Assembly (NCBI GenBank): GCA_030123525.1
Contig: CP126125.1
Span: 2,914,001 to 2,978,000, forward strand
Direction of reading: 5' to 3'
DNA: 64,000 nucleotides
Source: ELB16-189 sp018266435
Lineage (GTDB): Bacteria > Bacteroidota > Bacteroidia > Cytophagales > Cyclobacteriaceae
The notes beneath the pieces are model-generated. The model saw only the letters and a list, made by a program, of their open reading frames with translations, was not told the origin of the DNA and searched no databases. Made by a program: the position numbers and the translations under genes. Positions 54,749-62,276 of this stretch are shown piece after piece. Within the stretch, counting starts at the first letter, position 1. Every line of letters starts with the position of its first letter.

Positions 54749-55531
54749 CTAAACCGTTTTCTTGTTTTTGAAATAAAATAAATAGAAGATAATAACCAAG
54801 ATGCCCATTGCCGGAACGAAAAAAATCATAGCACCTGCTGTAATTTTCACTGCTCCTGTTTCAGGGTCTGTTTCAAAGCACCGAAATAAAATATTTTTTG
54901 AAGACATGGGGTATGAGCGAACGAAATATCCACTCAGTATCTGAACGGCCTCATTTAAACGTTGAGCTGCTACTTCATCACCGGTAATGATTCTTCTGAT
55001 TTGGCCATTGGCTATTCCTGTTATTTGAACCGGATGATCCAGTTGGTTACTGTTACCAATTTGCTTGTACCAAAACCCAGTGGCGTTGGTAATTTTTTTC
55101 AAGTCAACTGCGTTAGTTGTTCCTATAATAAATTTTTGATTGCGATCAATGCCGGCCATCCGGCAAAAGGCTCTCACACGTGAAATGTTGTCAGTGGTAT
55201 CGAAACTAAGGATCAGTACATTGTAGTCTCTGTTCACTCCTCCAATGGTATTGACGGCATTGCTGAATGAAAGGAGATACGGGCTGCATCTGCCTTTACA
55301 CTCGGCATAGACATACGCTAGCAAAAGTGGTCTTTCTTGCCACAAAGACGACAACTGTATTTTTGTTTTGCCGGTATCAATAAGAATATCAGGTACCGGT
55401 TTGTATAAAAATAAATCTTCGTCAAGGGGTGGGGGAGTACCGTTAGCCTGTGAGTAGCAGAACGAGACTCCTCCCATTAAAATAACAGTAAAGCCTGTTA
55501 TCATTAAAAGCTGCTTATGTAGTCTATTCAT
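54749..55531 (-). CDS. SCO1/SenC-family copper chaperone with a C-terminal membrane helix
   Basis: Thioredoxin-fold copper protein that assembles the CuA centre of heme-copper oxidases; 260 residues from the ATG at 55531. It has an N-terminal signal/anchor (about 8-26), the copper CxxxC at C78 and C82 (ECKGRCSPY), and the third-ligand histidine in NQLDHPVQI. A hydrophobic helix near the end (about 232-255) is an extra relative to plain SCO1. Directly downstream of subunit II and I genes (28 bp), the same order as norS-norY-senC of ammonia oxidisers as I recall. An upstream in-frame extension overlapping subunit I is rejected. Confidence 0.85.
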   Translation of the reverse strand: MNRLHKQLLMITGFTVILMGGVSFCYSQANGTPPPLDEDLFLYKPVPDILIDTGKTKIQLSSLWQERPLLLAYVYAECKGRCSPYLLSFSNAVNTIGGVNRDYNVLILSFDTTDNISRVRAFCRMAGIDRNQKFIIGTTNAVDLKKITNATGFWYKQIGNSNQLDHPVQITGIANGQIRRIITGDEVAAQRLNEAVQILSGYFVRSYPMSSKNILFRCFETDPETGAVKITAGAMIFFVPAMGILVIIFYLFYFKNKKTV

Positions 55532-55559
55532 GGAATATATTCCTTCAATAATTCGCCTG

Positions 55560-57002
55560 TTATTGCAGGGTGTGGTAAGCTTTTTTCCACTTATTAAAAA
55601 AGACAATGAAGTATAAGAGAATAGCAAGGAACAAGAGCAATCCAAAAAATAACCCCATCTCTGCCCAAAACGGTCCTTTGCTGATCACATCCCAGCCATA
55701 AGATGAATACCTTCTGGGGATAGAGTCTGCCCCGGCCATATAAAATGCCATCACAAATCCATAGCCACCGATTAAGTAGAGCCCCAAAATAATTTGCGAT
55801 GTTCTTTCATTTCGGTTTGATTCACTGATCTCAAGAACTACATGGAAAAAGTACCCCATGATGATCATGACCAAACCGGCAATCATGTAGGTATGAAAGT
55901 GAGCGGGTACCCATAAGGTATTATGAAAAACTGTGTTGACGGCAACCGTTGAGTCGATTACGGCACCTATTCCGCCTATGGCCCATCCCATAATCCCGAG
56001 AAACATAAACGATGAGCTTAAGTTCCATTTGATATTTGATTTGTAAACAATTGCCAATGTTCCAAAGATGGACATGATTGCAGCCGGTATCGAGCTGGTA
56101 TAAGATGCGATCTGCCCGGCATACTGCATCCACACGGGCTGGGCAAAATCCATGTATAGGTGGTGGAAGTAGGCAAATAATACCAGCAATAACACAAAGT
56201 TCCAGGCTATGGATACGGCTCGGTTATTCTTCCAGTACCTTCCGGTATATTCCGGAAACACATCGTATACAATACCCACCCCTAAATACATACTCAGGTT
56301 TACGATGAGATGGCCGAAGAAAAAGGTTAGGTTTTTCATGAGCAGTGCATCATTCATTTTTTCTGTGCCTATTTCAGTAAAATAGAATATGATTAAGATT
56401 ACTGCCGAGATCAGGGCGGCAAAACAAGCAATAACACTGGTAGTGGTAATGGTTATAAAAGGAGGTGTAACAGGCTCTTCTTTACCGCTGATGTATTGCC
56501 AACCTAATGCGTGATGCAGTTTGTATTTCTCTGATACAGCTCTTAAATAATCAAAATTCCAAACCAACCAGCTTACTCCTAAAATGGTAATGCCCAATAA
56601 AAAAGCAACCGTTGACCACATTGGCCAAGTGCCTTTAAATGGTAGGGGGTACAGAAAGTACCAGCCCGCTGCGAATTTTCCGATCACTACTGAAATTAAA
56701 ATAACAACAATACCCAGCACGCTGGTGATGTATGAAAAATTTTGAACTTTTTTTGAAGGCGAAATATATTTGGCCGACACATAGATTACTCCGGCCATTG
56801 AGCCTACATACCAAATGCCTGCCATGCCAATTCCGTGAAGTGTCATCGCTGAATAAAAATATTCCTGCAAACCGGGGAGCAGATTGGCTTGCTCGGTTCT
56901 CATAAATAATCCCAGAAAAGCAAGTACAATAAAAAGAATAATGACGGTTAACATCCACCACAGTGTGATTGATGAAAAAATATTTTTTGATTTTGTTTCC
57001 AT
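55560..57002 (-). CDS. Heme-copper oxidoreductase subunit I, probable alternative NO reductase (NorY/nNOR-like)
   Basis: Twelve-helix catalytic subunit, 480 residues. Heme and copper ligands are present: low-spin heme His56 (TLHGIGMAG) and His370, active-site heme His368 (PAHFHTYM), CuB His231, His280 and His281. Oxygen reductases of types A and B have Tyr four residues after the first CuB His (GHPxVY); here the sequence is GHLIVN, with Asn235. The K-channel TGxK motif reads AAIM (Met310). Loss of both argues against oxygen reduction and fits the Asn-containing NO-reductase group (nNOR, as I recall it) or NorY. Genes for a CuA subunit and SenC flank it, and a quinol NO reductase lies upstream. 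Activity is inference. Confidence 0.85.
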   Translation of the reverse strand: METKSKNIFSSITLWWMLTVIILFIVLAFLGLFMRTEQANLLPGLQEYFYSAMTLHGIGMAGIWYVGSMAGVIYVSAKYISPSKKVQNFSYITSVLGIVVILISVVIGKFAAGWYFLYPLPFKGTWPMWSTVAFLLGITILGVSWLVWNFDYLRAVSEKYKLHHALGWQYISGKEEPVTPPFITITTTSVIACFAALISAVILIIFYFTEIGTEKMNDALLMKNLTFFFGHLIVNLSMYLGVGIVYDVFPEYTGRYWKNNRAVSIAWNFVLLLVLFAYFHHLYMDFAQPVWMQYAGQIASYTSSIPAAIMSIFGTLAIVYKSNIKWNLSSSFMFLGIMGWAIGGIGAVIDSTVAVNTVFHNTLWVPAHFHTYMIAGLVMIIMGYFFHVVLEISESNRNERTSQIILGLYLIGGYGFVMAFYMAGADSIPRRYSSYGWDVISKGPFWAEMGLFFGLLLFLAILLYFIVFFNKWKKAYHTLQ

Positions 57003-57042
57003 AATAGTATTGATACGAGATTTTTGATTGGTGAATAAGTAA

Positions 57043-57588
57043 TTATTTAACCTCCATTTCTGTCTTCATGATTTGGTGAGCCATCCCGCAGTACTCTAAA
57101 CATAGTGCACTGTACACCCCAGGCTCGGTAAATTTCACTCTCAATACATTCACATACCCCGGCATGGCTTGTACCTGTGCTATAATGTCACCTTTGGGAG
57201 AGTAGATTGCAAAGTCATGGTTCACATCTTTGCTGCTCACCCTGAACTCGATCAATTGATTAACCGGAATGTATGGTTTCTGCCCCGTTCCGGCTGAGTC
57301 GGTTCCCGGGTATTTGATGTCAAAAGAAAACATCATGGCATCTACGGGGATAACCAGGTTAGGTGTTTCATTGCTTTTGGAATAAGGTAACATGGAGAAC
57401 GTAAAAAACAACAGCACAAACAAAACAATCATTTGTACATAAAATAAAATACCGCGAAACTTGTATGCTTTTTTTACGACCCACTCCGGGTTGGGATTTT
57501 TAGTTGATCGGCTGATGTAGCGAAAGGTTAAGACAATCAATAATCCAATCAACAAGAAAATAGTTAAGTAAAGTTTTTGTGATTGCAT
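57043..57588 (-). CDS. CuA-containing heme-copper oxidoreductase subunit II (NorS-like)
   Basis: A 181-residue subunit II with two N-terminal membrane helices (about 7-23 and 46-66) and a cupredoxin domain outside. All CuA ligands are present: His124 (VNHDF), Cys163, Cys167, His171 and Met174 (CLEYCGMAHQIM), plus the bridging Glu165. It would accept electrons from a soluble cytochrome c or similar donor for the catalytic subunit at 55560-57002, whose gene starts 40 bp downstream. A promoter and inverted repeat lie upstream at 57607-57662. The name NorS is by synteny only. Confidence 0.9.
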   Translation of the reverse strand: MQSQKLYLTIFLLIGLLIVLTFRYISRSTKNPNPEWVVKKAYKFRGILFYVQMIVLFVLLFFTFSMLPYSKSNETPNLVIPVDAMMFSFDIKYPGTDSAGTGQKPYIPVNQLIEFRVSSKDVNHDFAIYSPKGDIIAQVQAMPGYVNVLRVKFTEPGVYSALCLEYCGMAHQIMKTEMEVK

Positions 57589-57606
57589 GATTAAAAGTTG
57601 TTTAGG

Positions 57607-57632
57607 TGAACAATAAAAAATTTACGTGTTCA
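57607..57632. promoter_or_regulatory. Inverted repeat in the subunit II leader
   Basis: TGAACA (57607-57612) and TGTTCA (57627-57632) with 14 bp between arms lie across the presumed transcription start, overlapping the -7 box by two bases. A repressor site is possible. Confidence 0.35.
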
Positions 57633-57662
57633 AATGTATAACTATCAACCATAATTTATCAA
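57631..57662 (-). promoter_or_regulatory. Promoter of the subunit II-I-SenC operon
   Basis: On the minus strand TTG (57662-57660), 21 bp, then TACATTTG (57638-57631), a full match to the Bacteroidota consensus. It gives this operon a start independent of the quinol NO reductase gene. Confidence 0.6.
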
Positions 57663-57663
57663 T

Positions 57664-57676
57664 AGAAGTACTTTTA
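57664..57676. promoter_or_regulatory. Possible operator half-site upstream of subunit II
   Basis: AGAAGTACTTTTA includes the palindrome AAGTACTT, directly upstream of the TTG box. TACTTTTA also occurs in each half of the palindrome at 63966-63997. A shared Rrf2 site is inferred, not shown. Confidence 0.3.
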
Positions 57677-57784
57677 TTTTCAATTATGTATAGGCGCAGC
57701 GGTTTTTAAAAAGATATTTTCATCTCTTTTTAATTTTTAAGCTGTATAAAACCAATTGAATGTTTTTCTATGTATGAAAATTAT

Positions 57785-57802
57785 GTACTACAGAAATAGT
57801 AC
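57785..57802 (-). terminator. Weak hairpin after the quinol NO reductase gene
   Basis: GTACTA (57785-57790) and TAGTAC (57797-57802) form a 6-bp stem, followed on the minus strand by ATAATTTTC. The T tract is poor, so termination is uncertain. The rest of the 57589-57837 gap is AT-rich and holds the promoter listed separately. Confidence 0.25.
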
Positions 57803-57837
57803 GGGGCTTACCGCATAACAAATTGACATACTCTAGT

Positions 57838-60183
57838 TTATTGCAGAACCTCTTCAGGTTGATGGCAGTTAACTTCTTTTTTACTTGCGGCAGTTGAATC
57901 AATTTTTTTTAAGTATTTTCTTCCGCTGGCAATGAACCATACCAATGGAACTAAACCACCTAAGGTAAAGATAGCCCCACCTACAATACGCATCCAGGTT
58001 AATGTTTGAAACTTAGTGCTGTCAATAAACTCGGCACTACGGGCAAACCATAACCCACGCTCGGCTACAACTTTAAATTGCCAGATTCCCGCAGGGAACA
58101 AATCCATAAGAACCATGAGCAACAGCCCTACATTAATGCTCCAGAAGATTGTTTTAACAAGTTTAGGTTTCCACCATTCGGCTTTAAACAATAATTGACA
58201 ACAGAAAAGCACAGTGGCCAAAGCCAGGTTGCCGTATACCCCCATCAAGGCAGCATGCCCGTGATTGACCGTTAAATAGGTACCGTGCTCATAGTAATTA
58301 GCGATTGGCAAATTAATGATGAATCCCATCACACCGGCACCAAAAAAATTCCAAAAATTTACACTCACTAAAAACAAGAAAACTTCTGAAAAGCCAAACC
58401 GCATTTCGTTCCTTCCGTTTCCATTATGGTTTTGTTCAAACAAGCCGGGCAGTTTGCTGAATCGCCAGGCTTCCAGTGTAAGCAGTACTAACGGTATTAC
58501 TTGTAGTGTTGAGAATACCGAACCAAGGGCCATTGTAAATACCGGTTTGGCATTCCAATAAAAATTATGAGAGATACCCAGCAAACCGGAGCCAAGGAAT
58601 AATAATGTGGCTAAATAGATTACACGAATAGCAGCATGGCGGCTCACCAATCCCATTACCACCATAAAGTATCCAATTAGCACGGTAGTGAATACCTCAA
58701 AAAAAGCTTCTGCCCACATGTGCACAACCATCCACCGCCAAAAATCAGCAATCACAAAATTAGTTCTCGGTGTAGCAATAAATCCGGATATCAACAAAAC
58801 GATAACGCTAAACGTGGCATAGACTAACCAGTTGGGTAGTGCCCAGGGTTGTTTCATTTTCATTACCGGCTTCACACCCCGGTATAAGGTGATAGCCCAA
58901 ATGATAAATACAACTCCCAGCATAATTTGCCACACTTTTCCTAACTCTACGTATTCCCATCCCTGGTTGCCAAACCAATACCAGCCGTTTCCTAAAAGGC
59001 CTTTAGGGCCTAATAGTATCCCTGCAAAGGAACCACCAACCAATAAGACGGTGATCCAAAATACTACATTGATCATTTTTAATTGACCTTTTGGTTGTGC
59101 CGGTGAAACAAGCGACATCATAAAGAAGGAGGCTCCAATCCAGCAGGCAGATATCCAAAGGAGCGATAATTGCACGTGCCAGCTGCGGGTAATGGCGAGA
59201 GGTAATTTTTCAGAAAGATCTACTCCAAAAAATTTGGTGAACCCAACAAAATCATGAACCGTTAAAATACCTGTCAGTACCTGCACGGCAAACAGGATCA
59301 TGGCTACATAAAAAAATTTATACACGGCACGCTGAATGTGGTTAGGTTTAAATTGGCTCACTTCAGCTTTAGTCATAAACGGGTCACTCTTGCCGGTAAA
59401 ACTTTCATCATCGAGTTTATCCATTTTTCCATGATAAAATAAGACGATACCTAACCCGAAGATCAGCCCCAGCGAGCCCAGTATGCTCCATAAGATTACC
59501 GGAGTTGTAGGAGTGTTTCCAGCTTGGGGATCATAAGGCCAGTTATGTGTATAACTGTAATTTTCGCCAGGTCTTTCCACACTACAAACCCAGGCCCCCC
59601 AATAGAAAAAAGCTGCAAGAGATCTTATTTCTTTCTGATCAGTGATGTAATGGGTTGGCTTCATGGCTGCAGCAAATGACGCATCTGTAAATTTTTTTAT
59701 ATAAAACTGAATCAATTCACCGGCAGCATAGGTCTGTGCAGCCGACAGCACAACTTCATTCTTGCTCTTGTCATAGTTATTTTCTTTCAGTTCAGTTTTT
59801 ATGCGTGCCTCAATAACCTCTTTTAGTAAAGAGGAGTCATAGGAAACTGATAAATGACTTTTGTAGTAGTAGCCCATATAAAGCGACAGGGTATGTAAGG
59901 CCTCAGCAGTAAAATCCGGCCCACGATAACCTCCGTCACCAAACATAGATCCGTATTCCATCAATGCATATTTCTGAAATACAGCCTGTCCATTTAAGAT
60001 ATCTTCATAACTGAATACAGTTTGCCCTTGCACTGAAATGTAAGTAGGCAAGGGTGGAGCTTCCGTATAGGTATGCCTTCCAATAAAAAATACACCAGTT
60101 ATGCTTACTATAAAAATAACCAGTAACGGAGCCCACCAGTTTTTTGGGTTTAACAAGTAGGTGATGAAATTATTTGCTGCCAT
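57838..60183 (-). CDS. norB: Quinol-dependent nitric oxide reductase (qNOR)
   Basis: Single-chain reductase of NO to N2O, 781 residues, in the cytoplasmic membrane with electrons from quinol. A hydrophobic anchor (about 15-35) precedes a periplasmic domain with GQAVFQKYALMEYGSMFGDG and YRGPDFTAEALH, as in qNORs. The twelve-helix part has heme ligands (SWHVQLSLLW; VNHGHAALMG), and the FeB site His488, Glu492 and Glu496 in VVHMWAEAFFEVF with His539 (GISHNFYW). The CxxCH heme of cytochrome-type NOR is absent. Start is ATG at 60183; a TTG five codons upstream (60198) is possible. Its promoter overlaps an AT-rich inverted repeat. Confidence 0.93.
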   Translation of the reverse strand: MAANNFITYLLNPKNWWAPLLVIFIVSITGVFFIGRHTYTEAPPLPTYISVQGQTVFSYEDILNGQAVFQKYALMEYGSMFGDGGYRGPDFTAEALHTLSLYMGYYYKSHLSVSYDSSLLKEVIEARIKTELKENNYDKSKNEVVLSAAQTYAAGELIQFYIKKFTDASFAAAMKPTHYITDQKEIRSLAAFFYWGAWVCSVERPGENYSYTHNWPYDPQAGNTPTTPVILWSILGSLGLIFGLGIVLFYHGKMDKLDDESFTGKSDPFMTKAEVSQFKPNHIQRAVYKFFYVAMILFAVQVLTGILTVHDFVGFTKFFGVDLSEKLPLAITRSWHVQLSLLWISACWIGASFFMMSLVSPAQPKGQLKMINVVFWITVLLVGGSFAGILLGPKGLLGNGWYWFGNQGWEYVELGKVWQIMLGVVFIIWAITLYRGVKPVMKMKQPWALPNWLVYATFSVIVLLISGFIATPRTNFVIADFWRWMVVHMWAEAFFEVFTTVLIGYFMVVMGLVSRHAAIRVIYLATLLFLGSGLLGISHNFYWNAKPVFTMALGSVFSTLQVIPLVLLTLEAWRFSKLPGLFEQNHNGNGRNEMRFGFSEVFLFLVSVNFWNFFGAGVMGFIINLPIANYYEHGTYLTVNHGHAALMGVYGNLALATVLFCCQLLFKAEWWKPKLVKTIFWSINVGLLLMVLMDLFPAGIWQFKVVAERGLWFARSAEFIDSTKFQTLTWMRIVGGAIFTLGGLVPLVWFIASGRKYLKKIDSTAASKKEVNCHQPEEVLQ

Positions 60184-60208
60184 TAGAGTATGAGACAATG
60201 CATTGAAA

Positions 60209-60230
60209 ATATATTTAAAGACAAATATAT
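60209..60230. promoter_or_regulatory. Inverted repeat over the qNOR promoter
   Basis: ATATATTT (60209-60216) and AAATATAT (60223-60230), 6 bp apart, cover the -7 box of the qNOR promoter. The position suits a repressor such as the Rrf2 protein encoded at 63399; AT-rich composition makes chance similarity possible. Confidence 0.35.
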
Positions 60231-60252
60231 CCTTTTATGTTTCTCTAACCAA
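60222..60252 (-). promoter_or_regulatory. Promoter of the quinol NO reductase gene
   Basis: On the minus strand TTG (60252-60250), 20 bp, TATATTTG (60229-60222), a full match to TAnnTTTG. The ATG at 60183 is 39 bp downstream. Confidence 0.65.
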
Positions 60253-60337
60253 TTTGTATAGCGATTGGAGTATTCTAAAAAAAATTAAAATAAATACAGG
60301 TCTATAAATGGTAGCTAGTGAATGGTGCTACGGTTCG

Positions 60338-60459
60338 GGGCTTTGTGAAGTGGCGGATTTATAGCAATAACTTTCAATCGAAGCACCAACTTCAAAGATA
60401 GCACAAAAGTTTCAATCGAAGCCGTTTCCCCGCCATTTCACAAAACCCTTGTTGGCGGC
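60338..60459. repeat. Palindromic element at the left edge of the repair island
   Basis: GGGCTTTGTGAAGTGGCGG (60338-60356) and its complement at 60430-60448 match at 17 of 19 positions. Between them TTTCAATCGAAGC occurs twice (60372-60384 and 60410-60422). The unit ends with GTTGGCGGC (60451-60459). No frame is seen in it. It resembles scattered palindromic, attC-like spacer elements of Bacteroidota but lacks a canonical GTTRRRY site. It could also end transcription of the alkB operon. Confidence 0.6.
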
Positions 60460-60486
60460 TGCTCTTTTTCCTGCGGTTCGGTCAGT

Positions 60487-61095
60487 TTAGCGTGTGATTG
60501 TCCTAAAAGTCAGGTTCACTCTTGGCTGTGTTATGCGTTTTGTTGGTGGAAGACGATGCAACCAAAATGTCTGTGTTGTGTCTTTCATTACCAACAAACT
60601 ACCGTGTTCTAAAATCAATTCTATTTTTTCGCTTGTCTGTTTGTGTTTGAAAGCAAATTTTCGTTCTGCACCAAAAGTCAGTGAGCCGATTGCACCGTTT
60701 TTCTTTAAGTCGGTTTCTCCGTCACTGTGCCACGCCATTCCTTCTTCTCCGTTGTGATACAAATTCAGCAAACACGAATTAAACGTTTCCCCTGTTTCCT
60801 TTTCTATTGCGGTTTTGAGTTCCAATAATTCTCTCGTCCACGGCAAAGCAAATTTTGTAGTGTTGGAATAAGTGTATTCAAAAGGTTTATCGCCATACCA
60901 CGCTACTTTTCGTTTGGTAATGATTTTCTTTCCGAAAATAATCGCTTCATCATTTCGCCATTCAATGGTGTTGAGCAACTTTTCAAAATAAATGTCGGCT
61001 TGTTGTCGGGCAAATAATTTGCCGTAATAATTTACTGTTCCGTCTTTTGGCAACCAATTTTTTGTTGTGTCTATGCCATTTTCAAATAAATCCAT
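60487..61095 (-). CDS. alkB: AlkB-like 2OG-Fe(II) DNA dioxygenase
   Basis: Oxidatively removes alkyl lesions (1-methyladenine, 3-methylcytosine) from DNA. Of 202 residues, the iron site is HSDGE (His, Asp) and the distal His with the 2-oxoglutarate arginine in FWLHRLPPTKRITQPRVNLTFR, the ALKBH2/3-like pattern. Also typical are SCLLNLYHNGEEGMAWHSD and SLTFGAERKFAFKH. Its 5' end overlaps the Ada zinc-domain gene by 14 bp. Last gene of the island operon. Confidence 0.93.
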   Translation of the reverse strand: MDLFENGIDTTKNWLPKDGTVNYYGKLFARQQADIYFEKLLNTIEWRNDEAIIFGKKIITKRKVAWYGDKPFEYTYSNTTKFALPWTRELLELKTAIEKETGETFNSCLLNLYHNGEEGMAWHSDGETDLKKNGAIGSLTFGAERKFAFKHKQTSEKIELILEHGSLLVMKDTTQTFWLHRLPPTKRITQPRVNLTFRTITR

Positions 61096-61327
61096 TCTTC
61101 CATTTTTGATATTTTTCTTTCATACAATGTCCACAAGGGCGAAAACCGTTTTCAACCGCTTCGTTTTCTGATGAAAAGAAAATTCTGTTTTCTCGTTTCA
61201 TTTTTTTGCCCGAACCACACGACAAGGTTCCATAAATTTTTAGTTTAAGATTTCCGCCAAAACAAATTTCTTGTTGTTTGATTTTGAAACGCAAATCGCT
61301 GTTGGATATTTCGCTGTGTCGTATCAT
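61082..61327 (-). CDS. Stand-alone Ada metal-binding domain
   Basis: An 81-residue protein equal to the N-terminal zinc domain of Ada. Cys37 (GTLSCGSGKKM) and the pair Cys65 and Cys68 (FRPCGHC) match three of the four zinc ligands, with FFSSENEAVENGF between. The position of E. coli Cys38, the methyl acceptor four residues before the second ligand, is Gly33; Cys22 is the only other cysteine. Methylphosphotriester repair by the usual route is therefore doubtful. It could still bind DNA or partner the AraC-methyltransferase encoded at 62277. Two bases after the oxygenase gene. Confidence 0.75.
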   Translation of the reverse strand: MIRHSEISNSDLRFKIKQQEICFGGNLKLKIYGTLSCGSGKKMKRENRIFFSSENEAVENGFRPCGHCMKEKYQKWKNGFI

Positions 61328-61329
61328 TA

Positions 61330-62037
61330 CTAACTAATGGCATCGTGAAAAATAATGCCCAATGTGTAGCGTTGTCCGCTGTGGACTTCGCTTACACCGT
61401 GTTTCATATTTACCCGATAATAACCTCTTATGCCTTTTTCGGGTTTGAAATTGGTCGTGAAAATCAACATATCACCTTTCTTTGGTTTCAGCACAATGGC
61501 TTTGGATTGTGCTCTTGGAATTTGCTGTGTCAAAACAAATTCTCCACCTGTAAAATCTTTGTCGGGTTCGTTCAAAAACAAAACGGTTTGTATCGGAAAA
61601 TAAATATCGCCATACAAATCTTGATGTAAAGTATTGTGTCCGCCTTTGCCGTATTTCAAAATCAAAACTGTTGCTTTTTGTTGATTGTTTTCGTGGCATT
61701 GTTGCAACAATTCCTGATGTGTTTTCGGAAATTGTCTGTCAACGTTCAATGCCTTAAACCAAGCATTTGCAATAGGTGCAAGGTGCGGATAAATGTTTGT
61801 TCTGATTTGTTGAATGATGTCGGGCAACGGATAGTTGAAATACTTGTATTCGCCCAAACCAAAACGGTAGCGTTCCATAACTACCGTTTTTCTGTAAGCG
61901 TTTGGATTGTCATAATTCCGTATCAGTTCGCTACATTCTTCGTCTGTCAAAATGTTTGGAATGATTGCAAAACCTTTTTCGTGCATTTCATTTGCAACAA
62001 GTTCCCAATCTGTATTTTGTAATTTTTGCGTTATCAT
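61330..62037 (-). CDS. 2OG-Fe(II) oxygenase
   Basis: A 235-residue iron/2-oxoglutarate dioxygenase: HQDLYGD supplies the first His and Asp, and HSGQRYTLGIIFHDA the second His and the 2-oxoglutarate Arg; GGEFVLTQQ and GDMLIFTT frame the jelly-roll. Similar genes accompany ada and alkB in other bacteria, as I recall, and may repair alkylated nucleic acid or act on protein; the substrate is unknown. Its ATG overlaps the stop of the dehydrogenase remnant upstream (ATGA), so it was once translated in coupled fashion with it. Confidence 0.88.
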   Translation of the reverse strand: MITQKLQNTDWELVANEMHEKGFAIIPNILTDEECSELIRNYDNPNAYRKTVVMERYRFGLGEYKYFNYPLPDIIQQIRTNIYPHLAPIANAWFKALNVDRQFPKTHQELLQQCHENNQQKATVLILKYGKGGHNTLHQDLYGDIYFPIQTVLFLNEPDKDFTGGEFVLTQQIPRAQSKAIVLKPKKGDMLIFTTNFKPEKGIRGYYRVNMKHGVSEVHSGQRYTLGIIFHDAIS

Positions 62038-62138
62038 CTTATTACTGAAATTCCTGCGTCCACTGTTAATTCTGTTCCGTGAATGTATGCTGCTTCCTGC
62101 GAAGCAAGAAACAAAACTGTATTGTCATTGTTCCACAG
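62034..62138 (-). pseudogene. 3' remnant of a short-chain dehydrogenase gene
   Basis: In one minus-strand frame the text reads NTVLFLASQEAAYIHGTELT, then VDAGISVIR and a stop. This is the conserved C-terminal part of SDR enzymes (usually VLFLASDEASYITGxxLxVDGG). Only about 34 codons remain; the catalytic YxxxK and Rossmann parts are missing. The stop overlaps the start of the downstream oxygenase gene. The remaining gap up to 62277 shows no further gene. Confidence 0.75.
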
Positions 62139-62276
62139 GTATAAACCCTACCTTCTCTTGCTTTAAGATGTAATTCTTGAGTTTCGTTATGTTGATGCTT
62201 CATTTTTGACTGTTTTTTATTTGAATTTCTGTTGCAAAGATTGGAATGTATGTTGTGGCAGAAAACCCGAAACTTG

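Noticed and set aside
55532..55645. N-terminal extension of the SCO protein
   Set aside because: It overlaps the subunit I gene, is Cys/Ser-rich and precedes a normal signal-anchor start at 55531.
55560..57588. Ordinary aa3, ba3 or cbb3 oxygen reductase
   Set aside because: Tyr and K-channel Lys are replaced and no subunit III, CcoO or CcoP is encoded nearby; not fully excluded.
60372..60422. CRISPR-like repeat
   Set aside because: Only two copies of a 13-mer, no spacer array and no cas genes nearby.
60430..60459. True integron attC site
   Set aside because: The end GTTGGCG does not fit GTTRRRY, the left arm lacks RYYYAAC, and no integrase gene is in view; kept only as an attC-like palindromic element.
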